A stretch of 39,141 nucleotides of DNA, taken from assembly GCA_946482075.1 (NCBI GenBank), contig CAMLQG010000024.1, positions 1 through 39,141 of the forward strand. Reading direction: 5' to 3'. The notes under the pieces are model-generated. The model did no database searches and was not told the origin of the DNA. It worked only from the letters and a program-made list of their open reading frames with translations. Shown piece by piece: positions 26,896-34,747 of this stretch (its first letter is position 1; each line of letters starts with the position of its first letter). The position numbers and the translations under genes were made by a program. The DNA comes from an uncultured Erythrobacteraceae bacterium. Lineage in GTDB: Bacteria; Pseudomonadota; Alphaproteobacteria; Sphingomonadales; Sphingomonadaceae.

Positions 26896-27375
26896 ATGAC
26901 GATTTCCGTAGGAGACACCCTGCCTGACGTGACACTGGTGAAATCCACCGATGGCGGGCCTGAAAAGGTCCAGTCCAGCGACTATTTCAAGGGCAAGAAG
27001 GTCGCTCTCTTCTCCGTGCCCGGCGCGTTCACGCCGACCTGCTCGGCCAAGCATCTGCCCGGCTTCGTCGAAAAGGCCGCGGACCTCAAGGCCAAGGGCA
27101 TCGACGAGATTGCCTGCACCGCGGTGAACGACGCTTTCGTGCTCGGCGCCTGGAACCAGCGCGATGGTTCCTCCGACGTGACGATGCTGGCGGACGGCAA
27201 TGGCGATTTCGCCAAGGCGCTCGGCCTCACGATGGACGGCAGTGGGTTCGGTCTCGGCACGCGCGGCTCGCGCTGGTCAATGGTGGTCGATGACGGCGTA
27301 GTGAGCCAGCTGAACGTCGAGGAAGGCGGCAGCTTCAGCGTGAGTTCGGCCGACCATATGCTCGGCCAGCTCTGA
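26896..27375 (+). CDS. Peroxiredoxin of the Prx5 type
   Basis: The 159-residue protein reduces hydrogen peroxide and organic hydroperoxides. The peroxidatic cysteine is Cys49 in VPGAFTPTCSAKHLPGF, the signature of the Prx5/AhpE-like group. Cys74 in EIACTAVND is the only other cysteine; whether it resolves the disulfide is not known. The frame is open far upstream because of the antisense ahcY, but AAAGGA eight bases before the ATG at 26896 and the family N-terminus MTISVGDTLPDVTL fix the start. It ends before a bidirectional terminator shared with folE. Confidence 0.93.
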   Translation: MTISVGDTLPDVTLVKSTDGGPEKVQSSDYFKGKKVALFSVPGAFTPTCSAKHLPGFVEKAADLKAKGIDEIACTAVNDAFVLGAWNQRDGSSDVTMLADGNGDFAKALGLTMDGSGFGLGTRGSRWSMVVDDGVVSQLNVEEGGSFSVSSADHMLGQL

Positions 27376-27397
27376 GGTTTCCAACCTACCGAAAAGC

Positions 27398-27424
27398 AGA
27401 AGGGCGCCTTGCGGGGCGCCCTTC
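27398..27424. terminator. Bidirectional intrinsic terminator
   Basis: AGAAGGGCGCC (27398-27408) pairs perfectly with GGCGCCCTTCT (27414-27424) around a five-base loop. A short T-rich tail follows on the plus strand. It lies between the convergent peroxiredoxin and folE genes and can end both transcripts. Confidence 0.8.
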
Positions 27425-27450
27425 TTGTTGGTGCGGGATGCCCGCACCGC

Positions 27451-28059
27451 TCAATATCCCATCAGGCTGAGCACTTCCTTGCGACTGCTGGCATCCTGAC
27501 GGAACGTACCCATGATCTGGCTCGTGACCATGGACACGCCCGGCGTGCGCACGCCGCGCGCGCTCATGCAGGCATGACTCGCGTCGATCACCACGGCCAC
27601 CCCACGCGGCTTGAGATTGTCCCAGATGCACTGCGCGACTTCGGCCGTCAGCCGCTCCTGGATCTGCAAACGGCGAGCATAGCCATGAAGCACGCGCGCG
27701 AGCTTTGAGATGCCCACCACGCGCTCATCCGGCAGATAGGCGATCGCCGCCTTGCCGATGATCGGCGCCATATGATGCTCGCAATGCGACTGGAACGGGA
27801 TGTCCTTCAACAGCACGATCTCGTCATAGCCGCCGACTTCGTGGAACACACGGCTGAGATGGATTGCCGGATCTTCGGCATAGCCCTGGCAATATTCCTT
27901 CCAGGCCCGCGCCACGCGGCTGGGCGTATCGAGCAGGCCTTCGCGTTCGGGCCGGTCACCGGCCCAGCGGATCAGCGTCCGGATCGCTTCCTGTACATCG
28001 TCAGGCACGACGGGCTTGCCGATGGGCTGGTCCTCATCCGGACCGACCAGGCTGCTCAT
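27451..28059 (-). CDS. folE: GTP cyclohydrolase I
   Basis: FolE makes 7,8-dihydroneopterin triphosphate from GTP, the first step of folate synthesis. The 202-residue protein has the type IA signature: zinc ligands in FQSHCEHHMAPIIGK and SHACMSARGV, plus GISKLARVLHGYARRLQIQE and QERLTAEVA. GAAGAAGGGGGA precedes the ATG at 28059. The C-terminal SRKEVLSLMGY is usual. The 146-base gap to the hemerythrin stop upstream contains a TATTCGAATA palindrome (28181-28190) in its likely promoter region. Confidence 0.96.
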   Translation of the reverse strand: MSSLVGPDEDQPIGKPVVPDDVQEAIRTLIRWAGDRPEREGLLDTPSRVARAWKEYCQGYAEDPAIHLSRVFHEVGGYDEIVLLKDIPFQSHCEHHMAPIIGKAAIAYLPDERVVGISKLARVLHGYARRLQIQERLTAEVAQCIWDNLKPRGVAVVIDASHACMSARGVRTPGVSMVTSQIMGTFRQDASSRKEVLSLMGY

Positions 28060-28205
28060 ACCATTCCCCCTTCTTCAAATCAGTTGATCCGCCATCGGAC
28101 GCGGCAATGCCGCCAGCGACGCAGACCCCGGCTCTTAGCCCTGTGGGCGTCGCCTTGTCGATCCTGCGTGTATGCGGAACTATTCGAATATAGGGCGATG
28201 CCAGA

Positions 28206-28697
28206 CTATTCCTTGGCGTCTTCCATCTTCTCCGGCGTGACCTTGGCGTCCGCCTTCTCGGCCCGCTTGCGGCGCTCGAACACCGACTTCATGTACTGGA
28301 GATCCGCCTCGTCGAGATATTTCCCGAACATGGGAAAGACTTCATCTTCCTCCTCGTCGATATGATGGAGGAAGTCGTGGCGCAGATGCTTGAACTTCGC
28401 CAGCCAGGACGGGCTCGACATATCGGTTGCAGCGAGATCGTTCAGCATTTCCTCGATCTCGTAGTGTTCGGACACCGAATGGCGCGTTTCGTCCGTCGTC
28501 TTGGGCTTGCGCATCATCGTGGAATAAAGCGCCTGCTCTTCAGCCGCAGCATGGCTCTTCGCTTCCAGTGTGAACTGCTCGAACATTTCCCGCCGCTCAG
28601 GCGTATCGCCATGGGTCTTGGCGAGCTTGCGAAGCATCTGGCGATGGCGGTCATGATCCTCGATCAGCCGCCCGAAGATATCGGTCGTCTCGGACAT
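28206..28697 (-). CDS. Hemerythrin HHE-domain protein
   Basis: This 163-residue protein has helices with the iron-ligand pattern of hemerythrin-like HHE domains: EDHDRHRQML, SHAAAEEQALY, SVSEHYEIEEML and HDFLHHIDEEEDEVFPMF. Such proteins bind a di-iron centre and are linked to oxygen, nitric oxide or oxidative-stress responses, often as part of the general stress response. The C-terminal 25 residues (RRKRAEKADAKVTPEK) are charged and probably disordered. AAGGAG precedes the ATG. An EcfG-type promoter lies 29 bases upstream of the start, which supports stress control. Translation upstream of 28697 in the same frame is not family-like and was not used. Confidence 0.88.
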   Translation of the reverse strand: MSETTDIFGRLIEDHDRHRQMLRKLAKTHGDTPERREMFEQFTLEAKSHAAAEEQALYSTMMRKPKTTDETRHSVSEHYEIEEMLNDLAATDMSSPSWLAKFKHLRHDFLHHIDEEEDEVFPMFGKYLDEADLQYMKSVFERRKRAEKADAKVTPEKMEDAKE

Positions 28698-28725
28698 GGG
28701 AGCTCCTTTCGTACCTTCGGGAAAG

Positions 28726-28750
28726 AACGGGCGACCGCCTGCCGGGTTCC
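28726..28750 (-). promoter_or_regulatory. EcfG-type general stress promoter for the hemerythrin-domain gene
   Basis: On the minus strand GGAAC (28750-28746) is followed after exactly 16 bases by CGTT (28729-28726). This is the consensus of promoters read by the extracytoplasmic sigma factor EcfG in alphaproteobacteria. The CGTT lies 28 bases before the ATG, leaving a short leader with the AAGGAG site. Identification is by pattern only. Confidence 0.7.
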
Positions 28751-28851
28751 TTGCCGTCCCGGCAATCGAGAACGGGCTGGAAATCAGGCCAATTACCGGC
28801 CACCTTCGTCCAGTCAGCACAGTTGAAAGTGTGGTTGAAGGAGAGAAAGCG

Positions 28852-29634
28852 ATGGGACGGGTAGCGGGCAAGGTCGCAATGATCACTGGTGCGGGCGGCG
28901 GGCTGGGCAAGGCCTGCATGGAACTTTTCGCCCGCGAGGGCGCAAGCGTGGTGGGCATCGGGCGGACGCAGCGATCGCTTGAAGAGGCTGTCGCGGCGGT
29001 GGAATCCCAAGGCGGTACGGCCGCCGCGATCGCGGCGGATCTTTCCGACGCAGCGGCCGCCACGCGCGCTGTCGCTGAAACGGTCGATCGCTTCGGGCGG
29101 CTCGACATCCTGATCCACTCCGCCGCCGTCGGCTATAGCTGGGAGGAGAAGAGTCCCGGCAGCATGCGCGCGGTCGATGCAATCCCGCCGGACAAATGGC
29201 GCGAAGTGATGGGCCTCAATCTCGACGCTGCCTTCCTGATCGCACAGGCGGCCATCGGCCAGATGCAACAGCAGAGCGGCGGATCGATCGTCTTCGTCGG
29301 CAGCGCGGCCGCCTTGCGCGGCGTGCCGGATGCCCATGCCTATGCCGTGGCCAAGGCGGGCGTGCACAATCTCGCGAAGCAGCTTGCGGTCACCTATGTG
29401 AAGGATGGCATCCGCACCAATTGCCTGTCGGCCGGGCCGATCGACACGCCGATGACGGCCAATCTCAAGGAATTGTTCGCCAATCCCGCCACGGCGCAGA
29501 TGCTGTCGCCTATGGGGCGTGTGGGAACGCCGCTGGAGATGGCGCATGGTTGCCTCTATCTCGCTTCAGACGAGGCGTCCTACACTAACGGTGCGATCCT
29601 GGAGATCGATGGCGGGCTGGCCGCGCGGCTCTGA
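28852..29634 (+). CDS. Short-chain dehydrogenase/reductase
   Basis: The 260-residue protein is a classical NAD(P)-dependent oxidoreductase. The cofactor loop TGAGGGLG is at 12-19, the catalytic serine at 151 (VGSAAALRG), and the YAVAK motif gives Tyr164 and Lys168. The usual NNAG strand reads IHSAA here. An acidic residue after the second strand is not obvious (VVGIGRTQRS), which leans toward NADPH. The C-terminus GAILEIDGGLAARL is standard. AAGGAGAG precedes the ATG. Its substrate is unknown; it is convergent with, and three bases from, the dioxygenase-like gene, so both may serve one lipid or steroid pathway. Confidence 0.92.
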   Translation: MGRVAGKVAMITGAGGGLGKACMELFAREGASVVGIGRTQRSLEEAVAAVESQGGTAAAIAADLSDAAAATRAVAETVDRFGRLDILIHSAAVGYSWEEKSPGSMRAVDAIPPDKWREVMGLNLDAAFLIAQAAIGQMQQQSGGSIVFVGSAAALRGVPDAHAYAVAKAGVHNLAKQLAVTYVKDGIRTNCLSAGPIDTPMTANLKELFANPATAQMLSPMGRVGTPLEMAHGCLYLASDEASYTNGAILEIDGGLAARL

Positions 29635-29637
29635 TTC

Positions 29638-30495
29638 TCAGCGGACCTTCCCGATCGTCGGGCTTTCATGCACGGCCTGACCCGGCTTTAGATCCGTAAC
29701 CATGCCGGTGAAGGCGCGCACCACCTCGTCATCCACATTGGAGGATGCCGCCTCGATCGCCAGGTCCATCTGGCGCGGGATGCGACGCACGTCCTCCCCG
29801 ATGAACCGCAGCGAGGAGGTCCGCCGCCGGTCGCCGGGCTTCAGCGGTGCGCCGCCATGCAGGATGTTGTGGTGAAAGACGACGATGTCGCCCGGTTCCA
29901 CCGCCCAGGAGACGATGTCGAAATCCTCGCGATGCGCTTCGATATCCGGCAGCGGCGGCAGGATTCCTTCGGCGTAGAAGCCGGCCGTGTCGTCATCCGC
30001 ATCGTAGCGCGATCCGTTATAGATCGGTCCCTTGTGCGATCCACGAACGAATTCGAGCGTGTTGTCCCGCGATACGGGCTCGAAATTGATCCAGACCGAA
30101 GCCGATTTCGTTCCTTCATAGGGAATGTATGACTGGTCCTGGTGCCAGGCTGTCCGCCTGCTCGCCATGCCTTCCTTCAGGAAGATCTGCTCGTAGAAGA
30201 ACCAGACATTCGGATCTTTCCACAACGAGCCCACGATATCGGGGATGATCGAACGTGTGCAGAAATCGAGATAGAACGGCCAGTTCCTGACATTCCCGCC
30301 ATCCTGATAGAACCGGACGCCCTGCTCCTGATAGAAGTTCCGCTGCGCCGGGCCGGGATGGGCATAGGTGTATTCGAACGTCTCCAGCACCATCGCCAGT
30401 TGATCGGCATCCAGCGCCCGCCGCAGGCAGACAACGCCATCTCGGTCATATTCATCAGCCAAATGGCTGTAATCGACAGCCGCCACGCCCTGCAT
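29638..30495 (-). CDS. Phytanoyl-CoA dioxygenase family protein
   Basis: The 285-residue protein has the iron(II)/2-oxoglutarate jelly-roll signature. The HxD pair is His118-x-Asp120 in TAWHQDQSYIPYEG, and the distal histidine is His213 in FHHNILHGGAP; an arginine for 2-oxoglutarate follows in the GDRRRTSSLRF stretch. FEPVSRDNTLEFVRGSHKGP matches the core strands of PhyH enzymes, which hydroxylate branched-chain acyl-CoA or many secondary substrates. GGAG lies upstream of the ATG. Its substrate is not predictable from sequence. Confidence 0.9.
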   Translation of the reverse strand: MQGVAAVDYSHLADEYDRDGVVCLRRALDADQLAMVLETFEYTYAHPGPAQRNFYQEQGVRFYQDGGNVRNWPFYLDFCTRSIIPDIVGSLWKDPNVWFFYEQIFLKEGMASRRTAWHQDQSYIPYEGTKSASVWINFEPVSRDNTLEFVRGSHKGPIYNGSRYDADDDTAGFYAEGILPPLPDIEAHREDFDIVSWAVEPGDIVVFHHNILHGGAPLKPGDRRRTSSLRFIGEDVRRIPRQMDLAIEAASSNVDDEVVRAFTGMVTDLKPGQAVHESPTIGKVR

Positions 30496-30561
30496 CGCTC
30501 ACTCCACGATTGTCTTTTGGAGTGAACCTATGCCTCGGAGTGCCAGGCAACAAGAGCAAAG

Positions 30562-30596
30562 AAAAAGGCCGGGATCACGAGGACCCCGGCCTTTTT
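30562..30596. terminator. Intrinsic terminator with A and T flanks
   Basis: AAAAAGGCCGGG (30562-30573) pairs with CCCGGCCTTTTT around an eleven-base loop, and a T run follows on the plus strand. On the minus strand it also ends in T, so it can stop the thioesterase transcript before the dioxygenase gene. Confidence 0.85.
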
Positions 30597-30908
30597 TCAT
30601 CCACAAGGGAAGAAATGGCGCCCCGCGCCGGATAAACATAACGAATATGTTTCGCCGTTCGTACTACTTTAGGACCGTCGAACGTCGCCCCTAACCGCCC
30701 ATTTCTGCCGGCACTTACCCGAGAGCGCTACTATGGAGAGTTCGGGCGATTCCTAAAGGGAGCGTTGGGGCGATAGTCGATGAAATCCGTTTATCGCACG
30801 TTTCGCCAAATCAAGCGCATCAGTCGGGCCGGCGCCGGAATCGACCTCCGATCCCTGGACCGAACTCCGGCCCATCGTACTCGCGGTTCTTTTCACGCGG
30901 CGTCCGAA
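30597..30908 (+). other. Gene-free interval with a possible truncated gene start at 30780
   Basis: From 30780 a plus-strand frame reads MKSVYRTFRQIKRISRAGAG and continues for about 43 codons before running antisense into the thioesterase 3' end at 30909. It is preceded by a purine-rich AAAGGGAG and a block containing TTCCTAAAGG. The part before 30908 looks like a real N-terminus, while the rest is composed of antisense residues. I infer a gene broken by recombination; no other gene is seen in this interval. Confidence 0.3.
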
Positions 30909-31301
30909 TCAGCTTTTTGCCATGAAACGCGCTGCGGCGTCGGCGGGGATCGGGATCAGCCTGCGGCTCTCCGCATCAACGCAGCACCAGCAGGACCGCG
31001 CCTCCACAAGCGGCGTGCAACCGCGCGCGATCACCGTCTCATACCATGCGCGGGCGCGACGGATTTCGACGATTCGGGTTTGTACGTCGAGGTGATCATC
31101 GACATGGGCCGGCCGACGATAGTCGATCTCGTGCCGCACCGCGACCCAGAGATAAGCGGCAAACTCCGATGGCGTCGCAAGCGCGCTCCAGTGGGCGTGA
31201 ACCGCCTCCTCGATCCAGCGCAGATAGACGCTGTTGTTGACGTGCCCCATACGATCGATGTCGGCGGCCGCAACTTGGACGCCGAGACTGTGTGACGACA
31301 T
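30909..31301 (-). CDS. Acyl-CoA thioesterase of the 4HBT hotdog family
   Basis: This 130-residue single-hotdog protein has the signature DIDRMGHVNNSVYLRWIEE, where Asp16 and His20-Val-Asn-Asn form the classical 4-hydroxybenzoyl-CoA thioesterase type of active site. VRHEIDYRRPAHVDDHLDV gives the next strands. Such enzymes hydrolyse short or medium acyl-CoA or acyl-ACP. The ATG at 31301 fits the family. The best Shine-Dalgarno (GGAGG) lies 17 bases upstream in the loop of a 10-base-pair hairpin, listed separately, which would bring it close to the start only when folded. The open frame extends to 31802 but that part is antisense to the desaturase. Confidence 0.85.
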   Translation of the reverse strand: MSSHSLGVQVAAADIDRMGHVNNSVYLRWIEEAVHAHWSALATPSEFAAYLWVAVRHEIDYRRPAHVDDHLDVQTRIVEIRRARAWYETVIARGCTPLVEARSCWCCVDAESRRLIPIPADAAARFMAKS

Positions 31302-31303
31302 GG

Positions 31304-31332
31304 CGCACCCGTGATTTTCCTCCACGGGTGCG
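31304..31332 (-). promoter_or_regulatory. Leader hairpin holding the thioesterase ribosome binding site in its loop
   Basis: On the minus strand CGCACCCGTG pairs perfectly with CACGGGTGCG, and the nine-base loop between them is GAGGAAAAT. The 3' arm ends two bases before the ATG. Folded, the stem would remove ten of the 17 bases separating the Shine-Dalgarno from the start. This is a clear structural feature; its use in control of translation is inferred. Confidence 0.65.
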
Positions 31333-31416
31333 AACACGGAACGGCCGTTTCGGTTTCCGCTGTGAGTCATTGCGACTGAACTCCAGCAAGCGAAAGCGTG
31401 GCCTCTCGATGGTTCG

Positions 31417-32583
31417 TCACTTGGCGAGTGAAGCGGAAGCGGCAAGGTGCCTGCCGACCGCAGCCAGGAGCAGTTCATGGGCGCCGTCGACGATCTCGTC
31501 GAGCGAAGGCGTCCTGGCGAACATGGTCCTCGCCTGCGTCGCCAGTTCGGCGCGGGATGGCATATGCGGCAGATGGAGGCTGGATAATGTATCGGCGGCA
31601 TGCTGGCCCGCATGATTGAGTGCATCCCGCAATGCGGGAAGCTCCGACGGGTGCAGCGTGGTGGCGATCGTGGATGCGATCCGTTCGGGACGAAAGCGTG
31701 CCGCGAGTTGCTCGGCGGTCCGCCGGACGATTCGCGCGCCGAGCCTTTGCTCGTTGCGCAGCAATCGCGCCGGCGGCGCCTTGAGGTTCCGAACGATGCC
31801 AAGGCCTGCGAGCAGCTTCAGGACATAATAGCTGGCGTCGACCTCCCACCAACGGAACCCCTGCCGGGCGCTGCTCGGATAGGCATGGTGGTTGTTGTGC
31901 CAGCCTTCGCCCATCGTCAGCAGCGCGAGCACCAGGTTGTTGCAGGAATCATCTCCGGTCACATAGCGCCGACCGCCCCGCACATGCGCGAGCGAATTGA
32001 TGCAGAAGGTGGCGTGATAGACGAGCACTGTGCTCCACAGGAACCCCACTACCAGGCCGGACCATCCACCAATCAGGAAGCAGGCGGCCGCAAGCAAGAG
32101 TGCGGGCACGATCTCGAACCTGTGGAGCCAGCGGAGCTCGGGATAGCGCGCCAGGTCGGGAACCTGACCGAGATCGGTCGCGTCGTGCCGACGCGCGAAC
32201 AGCCATCCTACATGGCTGTAGAGAAAGCCGGTATGGCGCGGCGAATGGACATCGCACGGGGTGTCGGAATAGCGATGGTGGTGGCGATGCTTGGCCGCCC
32301 ACCACAGCACGCTCTTCTGCGCGGTGCTTTGGGCCAGGAATGCGAGAACGAACTGAAAGACCCTGCCGGTCGCGAATGCCCGATGCGAGAAATAGCGGTG
32401 ATAGCCGGCGGTGACTGCGAACATGCGCAGCCAATAGAGGCTCACGCAGAGCGCGACCGCAGCCCAGGTGATCCCGGTCCAGATCGCCGCGAAGCAGCCG
32501 AGATGCACGAGGAGGAAGGGAATGGCAGACGGATAGGCGATATCGCCGCCAGCGGCTGCATCGGGGGCGTGATCGGGGGTCAT
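31417..32583 (-). CDS. Membrane fatty acid (acyl-CoA) desaturase with a C-terminal extension
   Basis: The 388-residue protein shows the three histidine boxes of a delta-9-type di-iron desaturase: HRYFSH at 62-67, HRHHH at 99-103 and HNNHH at 229-233, with hydrophobic segments at about 20-58, 73-90 and 157-190. These enzymes introduce a double bond into acyl chains and help keep membranes fluid in the cold. Residues from about 270 to 388 form a helical, alanine-rich extension beyond the catalytic core. The gene sits directly downstream of cspA. Its leader overlaps the cspA terminator. Confidence 0.9.
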   Translation of the reverse strand: MTPDHAPDAAAGGDIAYPSAIPFLLVHLGCFAAIWTGITWAAVALCVSLYWLRMFAVTAGYHRYFSHRAFATGRVFQFVLAFLAQSTAQKSVLWWAAKHRHHHRYSDTPCDVHSPRHTGFLYSHVGWLFARRHDATDLGQVPDLARYPELRWLHRFEIVPALLLAAACFLIGGWSGLVVGFLWSTVLVYHATFCINSLAHVRGGRRYVTGDDSCNNLVLALLTMGEGWHNNHHAYPSSARQGFRWWEVDASYYVLKLLAGLGIVRNLKAPPARLLRNEQRLGARIVRRTAEQLAARFRPERIASTIATTLHPSELPALRDALNHAGQHAADTLSSLHLPHMPSRAELATQARTMFARTPSLDEIVDGAHELLLAAVGRHLAASASLAK

Positions 32584-32598
32584 GGAGTTCCGGACTTG

Positions 32599-32633
32599 AA
32601 AAAGCCCCGCGGCTGGCGAACCAGGCGCGGGGC
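32599..32633 (-). terminator. Intrinsic terminator of cspA
   Basis: On the minus strand GCCCCGCGCCTGG pairs with CCAGCCGCGGGGC (one base mismatched or bulged) around a short loop, followed by a run of five T. It lies 61 bases after the cspA stop and just upstream of the desaturase start. Confidence 0.85.
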
Positions 32634-32693
32634 CATTGTCATCGGCCGTGCCAGTACATCCGTGGTCAGGGCTGATGGGCCTTGCGCCTGCTG

Positions 32694-32903
32694 TTAGGCG
32701 GCGCGAAGCTCTTCGGCGGCGGACTTGCCGGTGCGGCGGTCCGCGACGACCTCGAAGGAGACCTTCTGCCCCTCATCGAGGCTGTTCAGCCCGGCGCGTT
32801 CGACCGCGCTGATGTGAACGAAGACATCCTTGCCATTGTCGTCCGGCTGAATGAAGCCGAAGCCCTTCTGGCTGTTGAACCATTTGACGGTGCCCATGGT
32901 CAT
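32694..32903 (-). CDS. cspA: Cold-shock protein
   Basis: This 69-residue single-domain protein binds single-stranded RNA and DNA. RNA-binding motifs KGFGFI and VFVHIS are in place (residues about 13-18 and 27-32), and [10 protein letters not shown] is the family start. AAGGA lies seven bases before the ATG at 32903, so MTMGTVKW is chosen over MGTVKW. Cold-shock genes are usually controlled by a long structured leader; the interval before this gene is long enough for one but no specific element is recognised. Confidence 0.95.
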   Translation of the reverse strand: MTMGTVKWFNSQKGFGFIQPDDNGKDVFVHISAVERAGLNSLDEGQKVSFEVVADRRTGKSAAEELRAA

Positions 32904-33254
32904 GGGAATTTCCTTGCATATACGAGTAATAGAGCCGCGCCCGTGGCGCGGCGGCTTTGTCGAGATCTGGAGGGGAAGTAGCTAGTCAGGCACGCTGTTG
33001 AGCGGCGAGGCCATATCGTTCGGCCGAAAACTCGATGTCCTCCAGATAGGGATGCGGAGCTGTAACCGCAAGGGCAGTCCCATAGACCGGCTGCGTGCGA
33101 CGATGCTGATGGCGATCGCTACCGGCGATCGCGGAACCACACAACTGTCCGGCTCATCCTTCCGCGCGCCTTCGGACACTGGAAGAATTAGATGGTAAGC
33201 CGGCACGTCAGTTCTGACCGTCGAAACCCTGGGAGCAACCTTGAGACACGTACG
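32904..33254. other. Divergent intergenic region between cspA and the transglutaminase-like gene
   Basis: I see no gene in these 351 bases. They must hold the promoter and leader of cspA (minus) and the promoter of the gene at 33255 (plus). GGCGATCGC occurs twice, at 33111-33119 and 33124-33132, separated by four bases, and could form a hairpin. No recognised promoter boxes are convincing. Confidence 0.4.
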
Positions 33255-34115
33255 ATGACCGCGCTCACGATCAGGCACCGGACATGCTATCGCTATCGTG
33301 TCCCGGTGCGCCTCGGACCCCATCGCCTGATGCTTCGTCCAAAGGAGGGCCATGACATTGAACTGGCGTCCTTCGAACTCGCGATCACGCCCCACGCGAG
33401 CATCACGTGGGCGCAGGACGTGGCGGGCAACGCCGTCGCAACCGCTGTCTTTGCGGCAATGACCGACAGCCTGACGATCGAAAGCCGCGCGGTCCTGACC
33501 CTCGGCGCGGTCGCCTGGCCAGTCTTCGATATCGCGGCCTCCGCCATCCGCTATCCGTTCCGCTACAGCGATGACGAGTGGACGGATCTCGGTGCGCTGG
33601 CAACGCCGCAATACCCTGACCCCAATGGCCGGCTGCGGGAATGGGCGCGCGCCTTCGTCGGCGGCAATCCGACCGACACGCTCGCCTTGCTGAAAGATAT
33701 ATCTGCTGGCGTCCCCGCGTGGATCGCCTATCAATCCCGCGACGACGAGGGCACGCAGTCGCCGGTCGAGACGCTCGATCGCGGCTGGGGTTCATGCCGC
33801 GATTTCGCGATACTTTTCGTGGAAGCGGTCCGCAGCCTCGGCTTCGGAGCAAGGGTCGTCTCGGGCTATCTGGACGATCGCAGCGCAAGTGCAAACGGCC
33901 AGATCGGGGCCGGCACCACCCATGCCTGGGCGGAGGTCTATGTGCCCGGCGCGGGCTGGATCACCTTTGATCCCACCAACCGCGGCGTTGGCGGGTTCAA
34001 CCTCGTTCCGGTGGCGGTCGGGCGTGACATTCGCCAGGTAATGCCGGTCAGCGGCAGCTATGCAGGGCCGACGAACATGCTTGAGAGCATGACCGTAGAT
34101 GTCGACCTGAGCTGA
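33255..34115 (+). CDS. Transglutaminase-like cysteine protease-fold protein
   Basis: The 286-residue protein has a beta-sandwich-like N-terminal part ([20 protein letters not shown]) and a transglutaminase core with the triad Cys181 in [14 protein letters not shown], His223 in THAWAEVY and Asp239 in ITFDPTN. Bacterial members of this type are usually cytoplasmic proteases or amidases; some process peptides with isopeptide bonds. No signal peptide is visible. The start is at ATG 33255; a purine-rich GGGAGCAA lies about 18 bases upstream, farther than ideal, and the upstream frame from 33192 adds unlike residues. It is followed by three small genes on the same strand. Confidence 0.87.
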   Translation: MTALTIRHRTCYRYRVPVRLGPHRLMLRPKEGHDIELASFELAITPHASITWAQDVAGNAVATAVFAAMTDSLTIESRAVLTLGAVAWPVFDIAASAIRYPFRYSDDEWTDLGALATPQYPDPNGRLREWARAFVGGNPTDTLALLKDISAGVPAWIAYQSRDDEGTQSPVETLDRGWGSCRDFAILFVEAVRSLGFGARVVSGYLDDRSASANGQIGAGTTHAWAEVYVPGAGWITFDPTNRGVGGFNLVPVAVGRDIRQVMPVSGSYAGPTNMLESMTVDVDLS

Positions 34116-34354
34116 CGGGCGATCCGAATTGAACGTCAGGCTCAGTACCGTATCTCATTTCGGCTGATTACGGCCATCTCCATGGGGAGAAATTGGCAAT
34201 CTGAACCGAATTCGTCCAAGCATCGGCATAAGGGCCGCCCGTCCATAGCAATACGGCCTTGCGCCCCCCATATAGAGGCTATCGCACTCCAAGCCTTGAG
34301 CGCAGGTGCGGCTGAGAGATGGTTCGTGCTCCCGCTCATGGCCGGAGACGAGCA

Positions 34355-34747
34355 ATGACTCCTAAAAGCGCCAGTGTTGCGAGCACGCGCAAAGCGGCTT
34401 TTCCGCTACCTTCTTCCATGATTCCGATTCAGCTCCATGCGCGGCGTGATGCAGATCGATCCTCGGCCGAAGACAGCTGGGAAAACGAGGGCGGCCACCT
34501 TCCCCGCTTGGACAGCGCGAACCGTCAAGCGGCAACTCCCATGCCGACCGTCGGCGAACTTGAGGGCCTGGCGACAGAGGTCCGCATCATGGCGAGCACC
34601 TTGTCCCGCGATTTTGCGAATGGCCGGGTTGGAACACGTTACAACACCTACGAACATCGCTCGCGGGTTCTCCGCCAGCTGACGGCGAAGCTAGACGCCA
34701 TGCGCGAGCGAAAAGCCGGTCTCGAAGCGCAGGAGCATCGCCGATGA
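34355..34747 (+). CDS. Small protein of unknown function, first of a coupled pair
   Basis: I do not recognise this 130-residue protein. It starts at 34355 behind GGAG at a seven-base spacing. The first 60 residues are basic and serine-rich with no clear structure. The second half is helical, with VGELEGLATEVRIMASTLSRD and EHRSRVLRQLTAKLDAMRER forming a probable coiled-coil hairpin. It overlaps the next gene by four bases (ATGA), so translation is coupled. No membrane segment is present. A stress or cell-envelope role is possible from context but not shown. Confidence 0.6.
   Translation: MTPKSASVASTRKAAFPLPSSMIPIQLHARRDADRSSAEDSWENEGGHLPRLDSANRQAATPMPTVGELEGLATEVRIMASTLSRDFANGRVGTRYNTYEHRSRVLRQLTAKLDAMRERKAGLEAQEHRR

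Noticed and set aside
31302..31802. Upstream extension of the thioesterase frame
   Set aside because: It runs antisense-independent through the end of the desaturase gene in another frame and does not resemble thioesterases; the hotdog family starts at 31301.
33111..33132. Two GCGATCGC-containing units
   Set aside because: GCGATCGC is a self-complementary sequence common in GC-rich genomes; with only two copies it is not evidence for a regulatory site.
32982..33734. Minus-strand open frame of 250 codons across the cspA-transglutaminase gap
   Set aside because: More than half lies opposite the transglutaminase-like gene and no motif or good start is visible.
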